This document shows positions 55,029 through 63,511 of a stretch of DNA of 64,000 nt, piece by piece. Source of the stretch: Marivivens sp. Lineage in GTDB: Bacteria; Pseudomonadota; Alphaproteobacteria; Rhodobacterales; Rhodobacteraceae. The translations under genes and the position numbers were made by a program. Position 1 is the first letter of the stretch; the number at the start of each line of letters is the position of its first letter. The notes beneath the pieces were generated by a model. The model did not search any database. It was not told the DNA's origin and worked only from the letters and a program-made list of their open reading frames with translations. Location: positions 183,566 through 247,565 of the forward strand of contig JAHEBU010000005.1 in the NCBI GenBank assembly GCA_024642115.1. The letters are read 5' to 3'.

Positions 55029-56137
55029 TAGACCACCACGGACCGGATGGATTCGCCTCGGTGCATCAGGTCGAATCCCTTGTTGATATCCTCCAGACCC
55101 ATCGTGTGGGTAATCATCGGATCAATCTCGATCTTGCCCTGCATGTACCAGTCCACGATCTTGGGAACATCGGTGCGGCCCCGTGCGCCGCCAAAGGCGG
55201 TCCCACGCCAGCTACGGCCAGTTACCAGTTGGAACGGGCGGGTGCTGATCTCGGCCCCGGCGGGGGCAACACCGATGATGATGCTCTCGCCCCAACCCTT
55301 GTGGGCGCATTCCAACGCAGTCCGCATGACCTTGACGTTGCCGGTGGCGTCAAAGGTGTAGTCGGCCCCACCCTTGGTCAGGCTGACGAGATAAGCGACC
55401 AGATCACCCTCGACCTCGGACGGGTTGACGAAATCGGTCATGCCGAACCGGGTGGCCATCGGCACCTTGGACGGGTTGAGGTCAACGCCCACGATCTGAT
55501 CTGCCCCCGCCAGACGCAGTCCCTGAATGACGTTCAGGCCGATACCGCCCAGACCGAACACGATGGCTCGCGACCCGATCTCGACCTTGGCGGTGTTGAT
55601 GACGGCGCCGATGCCGGTGGTCACGCCGCAGCCGATATAACAGATCTTATCAAAGGGGGCGTCAGGACGAACTTTGGCGAGCGCAATCTCGGGCAGGACG
55701 GTGTGGTTGGAAAACGTCGAGCAGCCCATGTAATGCAGGATCGGCGTGCCATCGAGCATGGAAAACCGGCTGGTTCCGTCGGGCATCAGCCCGGCCCCCT
55801 GGGTGCTGCGGATCTTCTGGCACAGGTTGGTCTTGGGGTTCAGGCAATACTCGCATTCGCGACATTCGGGAGTGTAAAGCGGGATGACGTGATCGCCCGG
55901 TTTGAGGCTGGTGACACCGGGGCCGACCTCCAACACTACACCGGCGCCCTCGTGGCCCAGAATGGCGGGAAACAGGCCCTCTGGGTCGGCGCCCGACAGG
56001 GTGAATTCGTCAGTGTGGCAGATGCCGGTTGCCTTGATCTCGACCAGAACCTCGCCGGCCTTGGGGCCTTCAAGGTTGACCTCCATCACTTCAAGCGGTT
56101 TGCCAGCGGCAAGGGCGACAGCGGCACGGGTGCGCAT
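55025..56137 (-). CDS. adhC: S-(hydroxymethyl)glutathione dehydrogenase (class III alcohol dehydrogenase)
   Basis: A 370-residue zinc enzyme that oxidises the glutathione adduct of formaldehyde. Catalytic zinc region [14 protein letters not shown] and GHEGAGVV; structural zinc Cys cluster [18 protein letters not shown] motif [13 protein letters not shown]; the second catalytic Cys in [17 protein letters not shown] stands seven bases before the ATG at 56137. The esterase partner (fghA) is not adjacent. Confidence 0.93.
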   Translation of the reverse strand: MRTRAAVALAAGKPLEVMEVNLEGPKAGEVLVEIKATGICHTDEFTLSGADPEGLFPAILGHEGAGVVLEVGPGVTSLKPGDHVIPLYTPECRECEYCLNPKTNLCQKIRSTQGAGLMPDGTSRFSMLDGTPILHYMGCSTFSNHTVLPEIALAKVRPDAPFDKICYIGCGVTTGIGAVINTAKVEIGSRAIVFGLGGIGLNVIQGLRLAGADQIVGVDLNPSKVPMATRFGMTDFVNPSEVEGDLVAYLVSLTKGGADYTFDATGNVKVMRTALECAHKGWGESIIIGVAPAGAEISTRPFQLVTGRSWRGTAFGGARGRTDVPKIVDWYMQGKIEIDPMITHTMGLEDINKGFDLMHRGESIRSVVVY

Positions 56138-56233
56138 GGGGGTCCTCCAATTCGGTTTGGGCCGCAGGTTACGGGTTTCGGGGGCGATGACAACCACTTG
56201 CAAGGGCCGCGGCTGCTACGCCAGACTGGAGAC

Positions 56234-56515
56234 ATGAAACGCACTCTGTCCCTCCTGCTGCTTCTGACCGCCTGCGCCCCTGCGGTGCAGCCGCCCGCGA
56301 CTGCCCCCGTGCCAGCCGCGGCCGAGGATACCTGTGGGGCGGCACCTTATGCCAGCCTGGTAGGCCAGGACGGGACTGCGCTGGAAAAGGTGCTGATCCT
56401 CAAACCGGTGCGGATCATCCGGCCCGGCATGGCGGTTACGATGGACTTCAGCCCTGCGCGCATGAACTTTGATATCGGACCGGACGGGCGGATTGCCCGG
56501 ATTTTCTGCGGCTGA
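56234..56515 (+). CDS. I78 family peptidase inhibitor lipoprotein
   Basis: A 93-residue protein with a lipoprotein signal peptide ending in LLLLTACAP. The mature part fits the I78 inhibitor family: DTCGAAPYASLVGQDG, then RIIRPGMAVTMDFSPARMNF and the conserved end GRIARIFCG. Cys near both ends could form the family disulfide. GGAG precedes the ATG. Divergent from adhC. Confidence 0.82.
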   Translation: MKRTLSLLLLLTACAPAVQPPATAPVPAAAEDTCGAAPYASLVGQDGTALEKVLILKPVRIIRPGMAVTMDFSPARMNFDIGPDGRIARIFCG

Positions 56516-56525
56516 ACGACAAAAC

Positions 56526-56546
56526 CCCCGCAGGTCCGCGAGGGTT
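56526..56546. terminator. possible terminator after the I78 gene
   Basis: AACCCCCGC and GCGAGGGTT pair with one mismatch; A-rich bases precede and GTTAG follows. Weak on the plus strand, better T-run on the minus strand. The rest of the gap to 56755 shows nothing I can name. Confidence 0.35.
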
Positions 56547-56755
56547 AGTGGCGTGAAAACCCGGTGCCGCAGTCTGGGTGGGGGCTATCAACCACGACAC
56601 CGGGCGTCTTCACTGGGGCTGTGATGCCGAACAGATGTGGCGGGGGTATGGCGCGACGCTGAAATTTTCGCGGCGTTTTGGCGTCACGCTCGGGCAGAAG
56701 CGGCCGACGGTCGGGATTCCCTTGATCTGCGGCCGAATCAGCGCAAATCTGGATC

Positions 56756-57097
56756 ATGACCATCCAGCCGCCCACCCCGTTTGCGGGGCCAGTGACCGAA
56801 CACGTGTCGTTCCATCGTACCGAACTCAGCCTGATCCTTGGCCTGTACGGGCGGATGGTCGCAGCGGGTGAATGGCGGGACTATGGGATTTCGGCCCTGC
56901 GCGAGATGGCGGTATTTTCGGTGTTCCGGCGGACGGCCGAAAACCCGCTTTACCGTATCGAAAAGCGGCCCAAACTGCGACTGCGACAAGGGCAATATTC
57001 GGTGGTGGGGATGGACGGTCAGGTACTCAAGCGGGGCAACGACCTCAAGGCGGTTCTGGCCGTGCTGGAGCGCAAGTTGATCCGCATCGTCGAATAG
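56756..57097 (+). CDS. DUF2794 family protein
   Basis: A 113-residue soluble protein of a family confined mainly to Alphaproteobacteria: VSFHRTELSLILGLYGRMVAAGEWRDYGIS, then FSVFRRTAENPLYRIEKRPKL and ending in ERKLIRIVE. Function unknown. It is convergent with the NlpC/P60 gene. Confidence 0.88.
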   Translation: MTIQPPTPFAGPVTEHVSFHRTELSLILGLYGRMVAAGEWRDYGISALREMAVFSVFRRTAENPLYRIEKRPKLRLRQGQYSVVGMDGQVLKRGNDLKAVLAVLERKLIRIVE

Positions 57098-57149
57098 CCC
57101 GCCGTACCCCCTTCTTTGGTCCACAAAACTCCCGGGGGGAGCCGAAGGC

Positions 57150-57168
57150 GGGGGGCAGGCAGCCCCCC
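57150..57168. terminator. GC-rich hairpin between convergent genes
   Basis: GGGGGGC-AGGCA-GCCCCCC between DUF2794 and the NlpC/P60 stop. No T-run, so termination is only a guess. Confidence 0.4.
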
Positions 57169-57184
57169 TCGCCAGACCAGCCAC

Positions 57185-58003
57185 TCAGATTCGTTTGTGA
57201 GCCAGGACCGGGCCATCGCCCTGTGCTTCGATCCGCAGGATCGCGGCCTTGATCGGCTCATAGGCAACGCCCATGTGGTGCCCATTGGCGTGGATCAGCG
57301 TGTCGGCATCGACCATCATGCCCACGTGGCCTTTCCAGAACAGCAGATCGCCGCGACTGAAATCGCCATCGACTGTCGAGCCCAGACCCGCCCGCTGCAT
57401 GTCGCTGTCCGCGGGGCAGGGGATGCCGCAGGCCAGCAGGGCGGCCTGCACCAACCCTGAACAGTCGATCCCCCGTGTCGAATTTCCGCCCCACAGATAG
57501 GGGGTGCCGAAATGCATCTGGGCCACGGTGGCGGGGTCAGTAAAGGTCTTGGTCAGCGGCCACAGGTGGCTTTTGGGGACAAAGCCCACTGTGGTTTCCC
57601 AGAACTTGCGCCGTTCGTCCACGACAGTCAGCCGCGCGCCAAAGGGCAGGGGCATCACATCGGGCGACTTGAGGTCCTCGTCGCGGTACGCATGCGTGGC
57701 GGGGGTCGCGACATGATGGGTCGGGGCCCCGCGCGGCCCCAACTGGTCGGACCGGACATACCCCACATAGGCATCGCGGGCCGACTGGACAAACGACCAG
57801 CCGTCGCGATCCTCGAACACCGTCACATCCGTCCCCAGCAGAACCTGCCGTTCGCGGGCCTGATCTGGCGCGCGGCAAAGGTCCACAACAGACGCGTCGA
57901 TCATCGCAGGGGTGCCGTCCACGAACAGATCGGCCTCGACCAACCCGCGCAGATGGCTGGCGGCGACGCGACCGTTGGCCGGGGTCAGCCGGCGGTCCAT
58001 CAC
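57185..58003 (-). CDS. C40 family NlpC/P60 peptidoglycan endopeptidase
   Basis: A 272-residue protein. Two SH3-like parts (VTVFEDRDGWSFVQSARDAYVGYV, then LPFGARLTVVDE) precede the NlpC/P60 domain with catalytic Cys in GIDCSGLVQAAL and His in VGMMVDADTLIHAN followed by a basic end. This is the YkfC-type layout that cuts D-Glu-diaminopimelate in muropeptides. No signal peptide, so it probably recycles imported muropeptides. GTG overlaps the upstream aminopeptidase stop by four bases (or ATG at 58000). Confidence 0.88.
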   Translation of the reverse strand: MMDRRLTPANGRVAASHLRGLVEADLFVDGTPAMIDASVVDLCRAPDQARERQVLLGTDVTVFEDRDGWSFVQSARDAYVGYVRSDQLGPRGAPTHHVATPATHAYRDEDLKSPDVMPLPFGARLTVVDERRKFWETTVGFVPKSHLWPLTKTFTDPATVAQMHFGTPYLWGGNSTRGIDCSGLVQAALLACGIPCPADSDMQRAGLGSTVDGDFSRGDLLFWKGHVGMMVDADTLIHANGHHMGVAYEPIKAAILRIEAQGDGPVLAHKRI

Positions 58004-59376
58004 AGGCCCAGCAGGTTGGGCAGCGCGTCAAGGATCGCCCGCGCCCCCATGCCGACACCGCCCTTGGGGCGGCCGGGAAAGGCGCTGTCGGTCGATCCGT
58101 AGATGTCAAAGTGGATGTATGGCGCATCGGCAAACCGGCGCAGGAACAGCGCGGCGGTAATCGCCCCCGCCTTGCCCCCACCCGGCGCATTGTCCAGATC
58201 GGCGATGCCCGGTTCGATCAGAGGCTCGTAGGGGTCATAAAACGGCAGCCGCCAGACCGGATCGCGCGCGGCAGCACCGCCGGCGACAATCGCGGCGGCA
58301 TGGCCATCGTCATCGGTGAAAAAGGGCGAGATGTCGGCCCCCACGGCCACCCGCGCCGCGCCCGTCAGGGTCGCCATGGAAATCATCAGGTCCGGCTTGG
58401 CCTCGGACCCCAGCGCAAGGGCGTCAGCCAGCACTAAACGCCCCTCGGCATCGGTATTGTTGATCTCGACCGTCAGGCCCTTGCGGCTGGTCAGGATATC
58501 ACCGGGGCGGAAGGCGTTGCCGTCAATGCTGTTTTCAACTGCCGGGATCAGCACCCGCAGACGCAACGGCAACTTCAGCGACATGATCATGTGCGCCAGA
58601 CCCAACACCGTCGCCGCCCCGCCCATATCCTTTTTCATCGTGGCCATTGACGCGGCCGGTTTGATATCAAGGCCGCCGGTGTCGAAACACACGCCCTTGC
58701 CGACCAGCGTCAGGGTCGGCCCGACGCTGCCCCAAGTCATGTCGATCAGGCGCGGCGGGCGGGTCGAGGCGCGGCCGACCGCATGAACCATCGGAAAATT
58801 TCGGGTCAGCAGATCATCGCCGGTGATGACCGAAACTGCGGCGCCATGCGTGCCGGCCAGATCGCGGGCGGCCTGCTCCAACTCGGCCGGTCCCATGTCA
58901 GAGGACGGCGTGTTGATCAGGTCGCGGGTCAGATATTCGCCTGTCGCTATGGCCAGCAGACGGTCGGCATCCACGCCCGCCGGGACGGTCAGTTTGGCCC
59001 GAACCTCGTCCTGCGCGTGGTAGCGGGTAAAGCGGTAGCTTTCCAAAAGCCACCCTAGCGCCGCCTCGGTCAGATCGGGGCCAGTCATAAACTCCAGACG
59101 CCAGTTGCCCGCAGGCAACTTGGAGGCCGCGCCGCCCACGATGAAACGATGACGGCTGCGGCTGCTGTCGGGTCCCAGCCCGACGATGGCACCGATGATC
59201 GACCCTTCCGGGCCGGGCAGGGTCAGCACAGCCCCCGCCCCCGCCTTGTACCCCTGCGCCGTCGCCCAGGCCCGCGCAGATTTCGGCAGGATGGTCAGGA
59301 CCGCGTCCAGCGTATCAGGGCTGGCGACATAGAGGGGGAGTGCGATGGCATCGCTGGCAGCAAAACTGGGGGTCAT
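58000..59376 (-). CDS. leucyl aminopeptidase family (M17) peptidase
   Basis: A 458-residue cytosolic di-zinc aminopeptidase. Signature NTDAEGRLVLADAL, with other metal residues in LVGKGVCFDTGGLDIKPAASM. The N-terminal domain is shorter than in PepA, as in the alphaproteobacterial PepB-like group. First gene of a pair with NlpC/P60, consistent with breakdown of cell-wall peptides. Confidence 0.92.
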   Translation of the reverse strand: MTPSFAASDAIALPLYVASPDTLDAVLTILPKSARAWATAQGYKAGAGAVLTLPGPEGSIIGAIVGLGPDSSRSRHRFIVGGAASKLPAGNWRLEFMTGPDLTEAALGWLLESYRFTRYHAQDEVRAKLTVPAGVDADRLLAIATGEYLTRDLINTPSSDMGPAELEQAARDLAGTHGAAVSVITGDDLLTRNFPMVHAVGRASTRPPRLIDMTWGSVGPTLTLVGKGVCFDTGGLDIKPAASMATMKKDMGGAATVLGLAHMIMSLKLPLRLRVLIPAVENSIDGNAFRPGDILTSRKGLTVEINNTDAEGRLVLADALALGSEAKPDLMISMATLTGAARVAVGADISPFFTDDDGHAAAIVAGGAAARDPVWRLPFYDPYEPLIEPGIADLDNAPGGGKAGAITAALFLRRFADAPYIHFDIYGSTDSAFPGRPKGGVGMGARAILDALPNLLGL

Positions 59377-59451
59377 GGGGCGGCTTTCGATGGTTGGGAT
59401 CAGGGCCAGACTAGCCTGCCCGCCAGCGCCCGCAAGCGAAAGCGGGCAGGG

Positions 59452-59868
59452 TCAGGCTGTCCGGTCGTGCCCGTTCCAGATTTCGATAACCGCGCGGTCA
59501 GTTGTGCGGGACAATCGGGCCAACGTCGCGGCAAGCGCCGCCCCGCCCAGCGGCAGGGTTTCGCGGACGTGGGCGGCGGCCACCGCCACTTCGGTCAGAC
59601 CGATCTGTTCGGCAATGACGACGATGCGCCGCACCTCGGACGGGATGCGGTCAAGGATGCGGCTATGATAATCGTCCTCGACCCGTTCAAGCCTGAGAAC
59701 AAGATCGTCCAATGCCCGACAGATGACCTGTTCTGCACCCGCATCGCCCAGGGTGTCATACAACTGGCGGACAGGGACGGGATTGATGCGGAACTGATCG
59801 CGCGGAACCATCAGCGCAACCGACGCATCGGACATTTGGGGCACAACAGGGTTCTGGTTCGCTGACAT
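59452..59868 (-). CDS. hypothetical protein
   Basis: A 138-residue mainly helical protein starting at the ATG at 59868. It has QLYDTLGDAGAEQVICRALDDLVLRLERV, a central EVRRIVVIAEQIGLTEVA, and LGGAALAATLARLSRTTDRAV. The helix pattern resembles a histidine-phosphotransfer bundle, but no phospho-His motif can be pointed out with confidence. It lies upstream of the aminopeptidase on the same strand. Confidence 0.65.
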   Translation of the reverse strand: MSANQNPVVPQMSDASVALMVPRDQFRINPVPVRQLYDTLGDAGAEQVICRALDDLVLRLERVEDDYHSRILDRIPSEVRRIVVIAEQIGLTEVAVAAAHVRETLPLGGAALAATLARLSRTTDRAVIEIWNGHDRTA

Positions 59869-59983
59869 GGCGTGCGTATAGTCCGGGCATGGTTCCCAAA
59901 CCGTATATCGCACTTGCAGAAATGCCTCGAAATTCCGGAAAATTCGGCCTATCCCCGGATCAGACGCACCTAGGAGGTCCCGA

Positions 59984-60631
59984 ATGGACGCTGTTCGCCT
60001 GCTTCCCGAATATCTGGCACGCCGCTATCACGGCTGGAAGGCCACGACATTCACCGAGAATCGGGGCTGGTATCGCCGCTTGGCCGAAGATGGGCAAAGG
60101 CCACGGGCCATGGTCATTTCCTGTTGCGACAGCCGGGTCCATGTCACGTCGATCTTTGGGGCGGATCAGGGCGAATTCTTCATCCACCGCAACATCGCCA
60201 ACCTCGTGCCGCCCTACAATCCGGACGGCGAATATCACGGGACGTCTGCGGCGGTCGAATATGCGGTGACCACGCTCAAGGTCGCGCATCTGATCGTGCT
60301 GGGCCATTCGGGCTGCGGCGGCGTGCAGGGCTGTTACGACATGTGCAGCGGCCACGCCCCCGAGCTGGAGAAAAGCACCAGCTTTGTCGGCCGGTGGATG
60401 GACATCCTGCGGCCCGGCTTCGACCGGCTTCCCCCCGGCGATGACGCAACCCGTCAGGCCGCGCTGGAACGCGAGGCCGTGGTCGTGTCGCTGGAAAACC
60501 TGATGACGTTTCCCTTTGTCAAACAAGCCATCGACGATGACATGCTGACGCTGCACGGCTGCTGGAACCACATCGGCGACGGCGGGCTGGACAGCTACGA
60601 CCCGGAAACCAGGTCGTTCATCCCGGTCTGA
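59984..60631 (+). CDS. beta-class carbonic anhydrase
   Basis: A 215-residue zinc enzyme for CO2/bicarbonate exchange. Zinc ligands Cys47, His108 and Cys111 and the Asp49-Arg51 dyad are visible in VISCCDSRVHVTS and LIVLGHSGCGGVQG. A very strong AGGAGG site precedes the ATG. Monocistronic; the stop touches the end of a tiny convergent gene. Confidence 0.95.
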   Translation: MDAVRLLPEYLARRYHGWKATTFTENRGWYRRLAEDGQRPRAMVISCCDSRVHVTSIFGADQGEFFIHRNIANLVPPYNPDGEYHGTSAAVEYAVTTLKVAHLIVLGHSGCGGVQGCYDMCSGHAPELEKSTSFVGRWMDILRPGFDRLPPGDDATRQAALEREAVVVSLENLMTFPFVKQAIDDDMLTLHGCWNHIGDGGLDSYDPETRSFIPV

Positions 60632-60633
60632 TG

Positions 60634-60744
60634 TCAGCGGCTGCGATTGCGGCTGAACGCCTCTGCAAAGATCGAATCCTTACGCGCGCGGATAGTCGTT
60701 ACGGCGATTTCGCGGCGTTGCCGGGCAAGAGTGGCGAGGGTCAT
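60634..60744 (-). CDS. tiny basic protein, family A copy 1
   Basis: A 36-residue product (MTLATLARQRREIAVTTI at the start, ending RNRSR). AAGGA lies before the ATG. Ungapped comparison with the gene at 60814-60936 gives 14 identities in the first 30 residues, including MTLA, RR, AR and IFA. The similarity between two adjacent small frames argues that both are real genes. Function unknown; very basic. Confidence 0.6.
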   Translation of the reverse strand: MTLATLARQRREIAVTTIRARKDSIFAEAFSRNRSR

Positions 60745-60813
60745 GGGACTATCCTTTCTGGATATGTGGTCTTGCCGGGTCTGAACCGGCGGGTTCGGGT
60801 GGTCCGAACAGGA

Positions 60814-60936
60814 TCAGCGGGCCGGGCGCGGACGACGCGCAGCACCGAATTCGCTGGCAAAAATATTGACATCGCGTGCCTGAAGGGCGCGAAGGGCTTC
60901 GGCGCGGCGGGCATGAGCTTTGGCGGCAAGGGTCAT
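60814..60936 (-). CDS. tiny basic protein, family A copy 2
   Basis: A 40-residue product: MTLAAKAHARRAEALRAL, then QARDVNIFASEFGAARRPR. Paralogue of the gene 69 bases downstream at 60634-60744. It is the middle of three tandem tiny genes on the minus strand. The ribosome site is weak. Function unknown. Confidence 0.6.
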   Translation of the reverse strand: MTLAAKAHARRAEALRALQARDVNIFASEFGAARRPRPAR

Positions 60937-60977
60937 GGCGATCGACTTTCTGTCAGAGGGGAAGGGAAATGCGCAGA

Positions 60978-61133
60978 TCAGCGCATCTGGCGCGGCTGAT
61001 AGCCCAGTTCCTGGGCAAACAGCGCGGTCATCTCGGCGCGGGTAACGGCGACGCGACGGGTCGCCACAACCGGGCGCGGTTCGGTCGAAAACATCCCGGG
61101 AATGGTGCGGATCATGGTAAGGGTGCGGCTCAT
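60978..61133 (-). CDS. tiny protein, family B copy 1
   Basis: A 51-residue product from ATG 61133, with AGGAG in the leader GACAGGAGACGTTGC. The C-terminal part RRVAVTRAEMTALFAQELGY matches the tiny gene at 62418-62549 at 14 of 19 positions, and the leaders of both genes share ACAGGAGAC. No membrane helix. First of three tandem tiny genes; divergent from the outer-membrane barrel gene. Confidence 0.65.
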   Translation of the reverse strand: MSRTLTMIRTIPGMFSTEPRPVVATRRVAVTRAEMTALFAQELGYQPRQMR

Positions 61134-61436
61134 GCAACGTCTCCTGTCAGTCTGTTTGTGCCCCACACGTCCAAGTCACGAAAGACGGCAGAATGGAGTT
61201 TCAGAAGTGCCGACAATTTTTTGATAATTTTCGAATATTTCCGTTAATCTCTTGAAAATAATAGATTAAAAACATGGTGAGAGCTTTGATCAACGGACAT
61301 GATTGGCCCGACAGGTCCCGACATGATGTCACGCGCGGCACTTTTCTGCCCAGAAATCGGTCCATGTCCGCTTTTCACCGCGTGGCACATCCTAAATGTG
61401 TAAAGTGGCGGTATCGGTTCATTGAAAGATTTCATC
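61134..61436. other. AT-rich intergenic region upstream of the beta-barrel gene
   Basis: 303 bases between a tiny gene and the barrel gene. A strongly AT-rich part at about 61205-61275 contains the perfect inverted repeat TTAATCT-N12-AGATTAA at 61244-61269, which could be a regulator site or part of a promoter. No gene seen. Confidence 0.5.
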
Positions 61437-62384
61437 ATGAAGCTGTCTCGCCTTGCTCCCCGCAGTGTTTTCCCGGTTTTTCTGGGGATCGTGCTCGCCT
61501 CTCCCTTGACTGCCGGTGGGCTGCAGAATTGCGAAATCTACGAATACAACAACCCGTTCCTGTGTACGACCGCGTTGGAGTTCGGGGCATTTTCATCGAC
61601 TCTGCGCGATGCAGTTCGGTCCGGTTCGGGCGCTCCGGCCGCGACCTCGACGCTGGCGACCCGCGGCCTGTCGTTTGCGCAATCGCCAGATATTCAGCCG
61701 TGGTCGGGAATGGCCGTTGTCAGCGGACAGATCACGCGAGGCAACTTTACCGGCGATACTGCCAGCCTGATCCTGGGGGCAGACCGGGGCGTGTCGTCCA
61801 ACCTTTCGGTCGGTGCGCTGGTCTATACCGGCAACGGCAGCATCACGCCGCCATCCGGCACGCAGGTCAAACGAACCGAGGTTCTGGCTGGCCCCTATTT
61901 CAACGCGGTCCTTGGCAACGGGGACGGCCTGTCGGGCTATCTGCTGTATGGCCAGCCTGACTATACGGTCGCCAATGTCCCCTCGGCCGGGGAAAGCCTG
62001 ACCGGATCACTGACCTGGTCGCGGGTGATCGCGCGGGATGGGGTGGACCTTGGCCCGTTTGCCTCGGTGTCATGGAAGCGGGAATGGCCAACTGCGACGG
62101 ACCAGATTGATGCCGCTATCCTGACGGTCGGGTCGAGCCTTGACGGCGATGTGGTCCAGACGGCCAACGGGGTGCGGCAGTTTTTCGGCCGGGTTGAAAT
62201 GGATGTGGGCAACTATTCCGACACCTTCGGGGACAATATCAGCTATGTCGCGCCCCGGATTGCTGCCGGGGTCCGGTTCGGGTTCCAGAACGGGGGCGCG
62301 CTTCAACTTCTGGCCAACGCGTCCGCCGCGTCGGACAAGACAGCGATCCTTGCCGCGCAGATCAACTACAGGTTCGAATTCTGA
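61437..62384 (+). CDS. outer-membrane beta-barrel (autotransporter-type) protein
   Basis: A 315-residue exported protein: signal peptide SVFPVFLGIVLASPLTAG, then alternating beta strands throughout (ASLILGADRGVSSNLSVGALVYTG, GYLLYGQPDY, VAPRIAAGVRFGFQNGGALQLL) and a C-terminal aromatic strand INYRFEF ending in Phe, the outer-membrane assembly signal. Cys pair near the mature start (NCEIYEYNNPFLC). No passenger domain. Flanked by tiny paralogous genes. Confidence 0.75.
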   Translation: MKLSRLAPRSVFPVFLGIVLASPLTAGGLQNCEIYEYNNPFLCTTALEFGAFSSTLRDAVRSGSGAPAATSTLATRGLSFAQSPDIQPWSGMAVVSGQITRGNFTGDTASLILGADRGVSSNLSVGALVYTGNGSITPPSGTQVKRTEVLAGPYFNAVLGNGDGLSGYLLYGQPDYTVANVPSAGESLTGSLTWSRVIARDGVDLGPFASVSWKREWPTATDQIDAAILTVGSSLDGDVVQTANGVRQFFGRVEMDVGNYSDTFGDNISYVAPRIAAGVRFGFQNGGALQLLANASAASDKTAILAAQINYRFEF

Positions 62385-62417
62385 CAGTGGCGGTGGTGTT
62401 CGGCCGCTGCGACACCG

Positions 62418-62549
62418 TCAGTTGCACGCATAGCCGAGGTCCTGGGCGAAAAGGCGGATCATTTCGTCGCGCGTGACGGCGGGGCGGGCAGGTTTGCCGA
62501 TCAGGCTGTCGGGACGAGCGGTGATGAAAAGGCGCTTGATGATGGACAT
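62418..62549 (-). CDS. tiny protein, family B copy 2
   Basis: A 43-residue product: MSIIKRLFITARPDSLIG at the start and RPAVTRDEMIRLFAQDLGY near the end. Paralogue of 60978-61133. The leader ACAGGAGACTGCC has an AGGAG at good spacing. Convergent with the barrel gene, whose stop is 33 bases away. Confidence 0.65.
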   Translation of the reverse strand: MSIIKRLFITARPDSLIGKPARPAVTRDEMIRLFAQDLGYACN

Positions 62550-62902
62550 GGCAGTCTCCTGTGATGGCCCCACCGGGACCTGTGTGTGTGAGGCGCCTGC
62601 TTTTGCAGGGCTCGGGTCGCTGGCGGCACGCCTGTCGTTCAGATCGTGCCGCCGTCCCGAGGAGGCGGTGCGGGCTGGTGAGGAAGAGGCCGTCGGTCCT
62701 GCCCGCCCTTGAGGTGTAACATCGGACCCGTCCGAGTCGCATCGAAGCGAAAGGTGATGCTGCCCTCTCGATCGTATGCAGTCCTATCCCAACGGATATG
62801 CGGCGGCGGCTTGCCGGTGCGGATCAGGTCACCGGAAAGTGTGAACCGTTCGCGCCCGGGCCGCGTAAAGTCATCATGTTCACGCTCAATGGGAGCCTTT
62901 CG
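62550..62902. other. intergenic region without a confident gene
   Basis: 353 bases. On the minus strand, about 62640-62850 can be read as a protein-like stretch (LIRTGKPPPHIRWDRTAYD, ITFRFDATRTGPM) that lacks a start codon; it may be a remnant or chance. Otherwise nothing recognised. Confidence 0.4.
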
Positions 62903-63340
62903 ATGTCCAGCCTGCCCCTGATGTTGCCGACCCTGATGATGGCCCTGTGGGCTGTCCCCGCCTTTGCCGTCGATACCGGCGTGGATACGGACGCGATGAT
63001 GGGCAAGGCCCGCGATGCCATCGCCGCCGAGGATTTCAGCGCCGCCATCGCTACCCTGACCGAGGTGGTCGCCGAGGAGCCGTCGAATGCGGATGCGTTG
63101 AACCTGCTGGGATACAGCAGCCGGAAATCGGGCGATCTGGAGGGGGCGGCGAAATTCTATGATGCCGCCCTGACGATCAACCCCGATCATCTGGGGGCGC
63201 TGGAATATCAGGGAGAGCTTTTCCTGATGACGGGCAATGCGGACGCGGCCAAGGCGAACCTGGCCTTGCTGATGGAAAAATGCGGGTCCTGCGAGGAATA
63301 CGAGGACCTGTCCAAGGCCATCGCGGATGCAGGGGTCTGA
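62903..63340 (+). CDS. exported tetratricopeptide-repeat protein
   Basis: A 145-residue protein: signal peptide SSLPLMLPTLMMALWAVPAFA, then two to three TPR units (AAIATLTEVVAEEPSNADALNLLGYSSRKSG, EGAAKFYDAALTINPDHLGALEYQGELFLMTG) and a Cys-x-x-Cys near the end (EKCGSCEEY). I start at ATG 62903 with GGGAG before it; ATG 62876 is possible. Likely a periplasmic scaffold. Confidence 0.8.
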   Translation: MSSLPLMLPTLMMALWAVPAFAVDTGVDTDAMMGKARDAIAAEDFSAAIATLTEVVAEEPSNADALNLLGYSSRKSGDLEGAAKFYDAALTINPDHLGALEYQGELFLMTGNADAAKANLALLMEKCGSCEEYEDLSKAIADAGV

Positions 63341-63345
63341 GGGGT

Positions 63346-63380
63346 GTTCACGTTTGAGCGCCTTTTAACTGACTGAAATA
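63346..63380 (+). repeat. 3'-end motif, copy 2 (GTTCACG-type)
   Basis: GTTCACGTTTGAGCGCCT followed by TTTAACTGACTGAAAT, five bases after the TPR stop. Similar to 37026-37060 after dapD. Confidence 0.45.
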
Positions 63381-63391
63381 AATATATAAAA

Positions 63392-63424
63392 GTGTTAACG
63401 CGGGAATTGCGCCCGCGTGAACAC
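63392..63424. terminator. long stem-loop upstream of the LRR gene
   Basis: Arms GTGTTAACGCGGG and CCCGCGTGAACAC (one mismatch in 13) around AATTGCG. Between the TPR gene and the LRR gene; no T-run, so terminator function is not certain. Confidence 0.5.
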
Positions 63425-63511
63425 GCGCACTTCGACGAGCCACAGGCTCCCCCTAGCCCCATTGCCCAAACGCCCCAACTTGGGCAGGGTGGGGGGATCG
63501 GAGGGGTGGGT

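Noticed and set aside
56545..56775. A 76-codon minus-strand frame before DUF2794
   Set aside because: No ribosome site, no recognisable features, and it overlaps the DUF2794 start.
61274..61960. A 228-codon plus-strand frame beginning before the barrel gene
   Set aside because: It overlaps the beta-barrel gene in another frame and is Arg/Gly-rich without protein-like pattern; the barrel frame has a signal peptide and C-terminal Phe strand.
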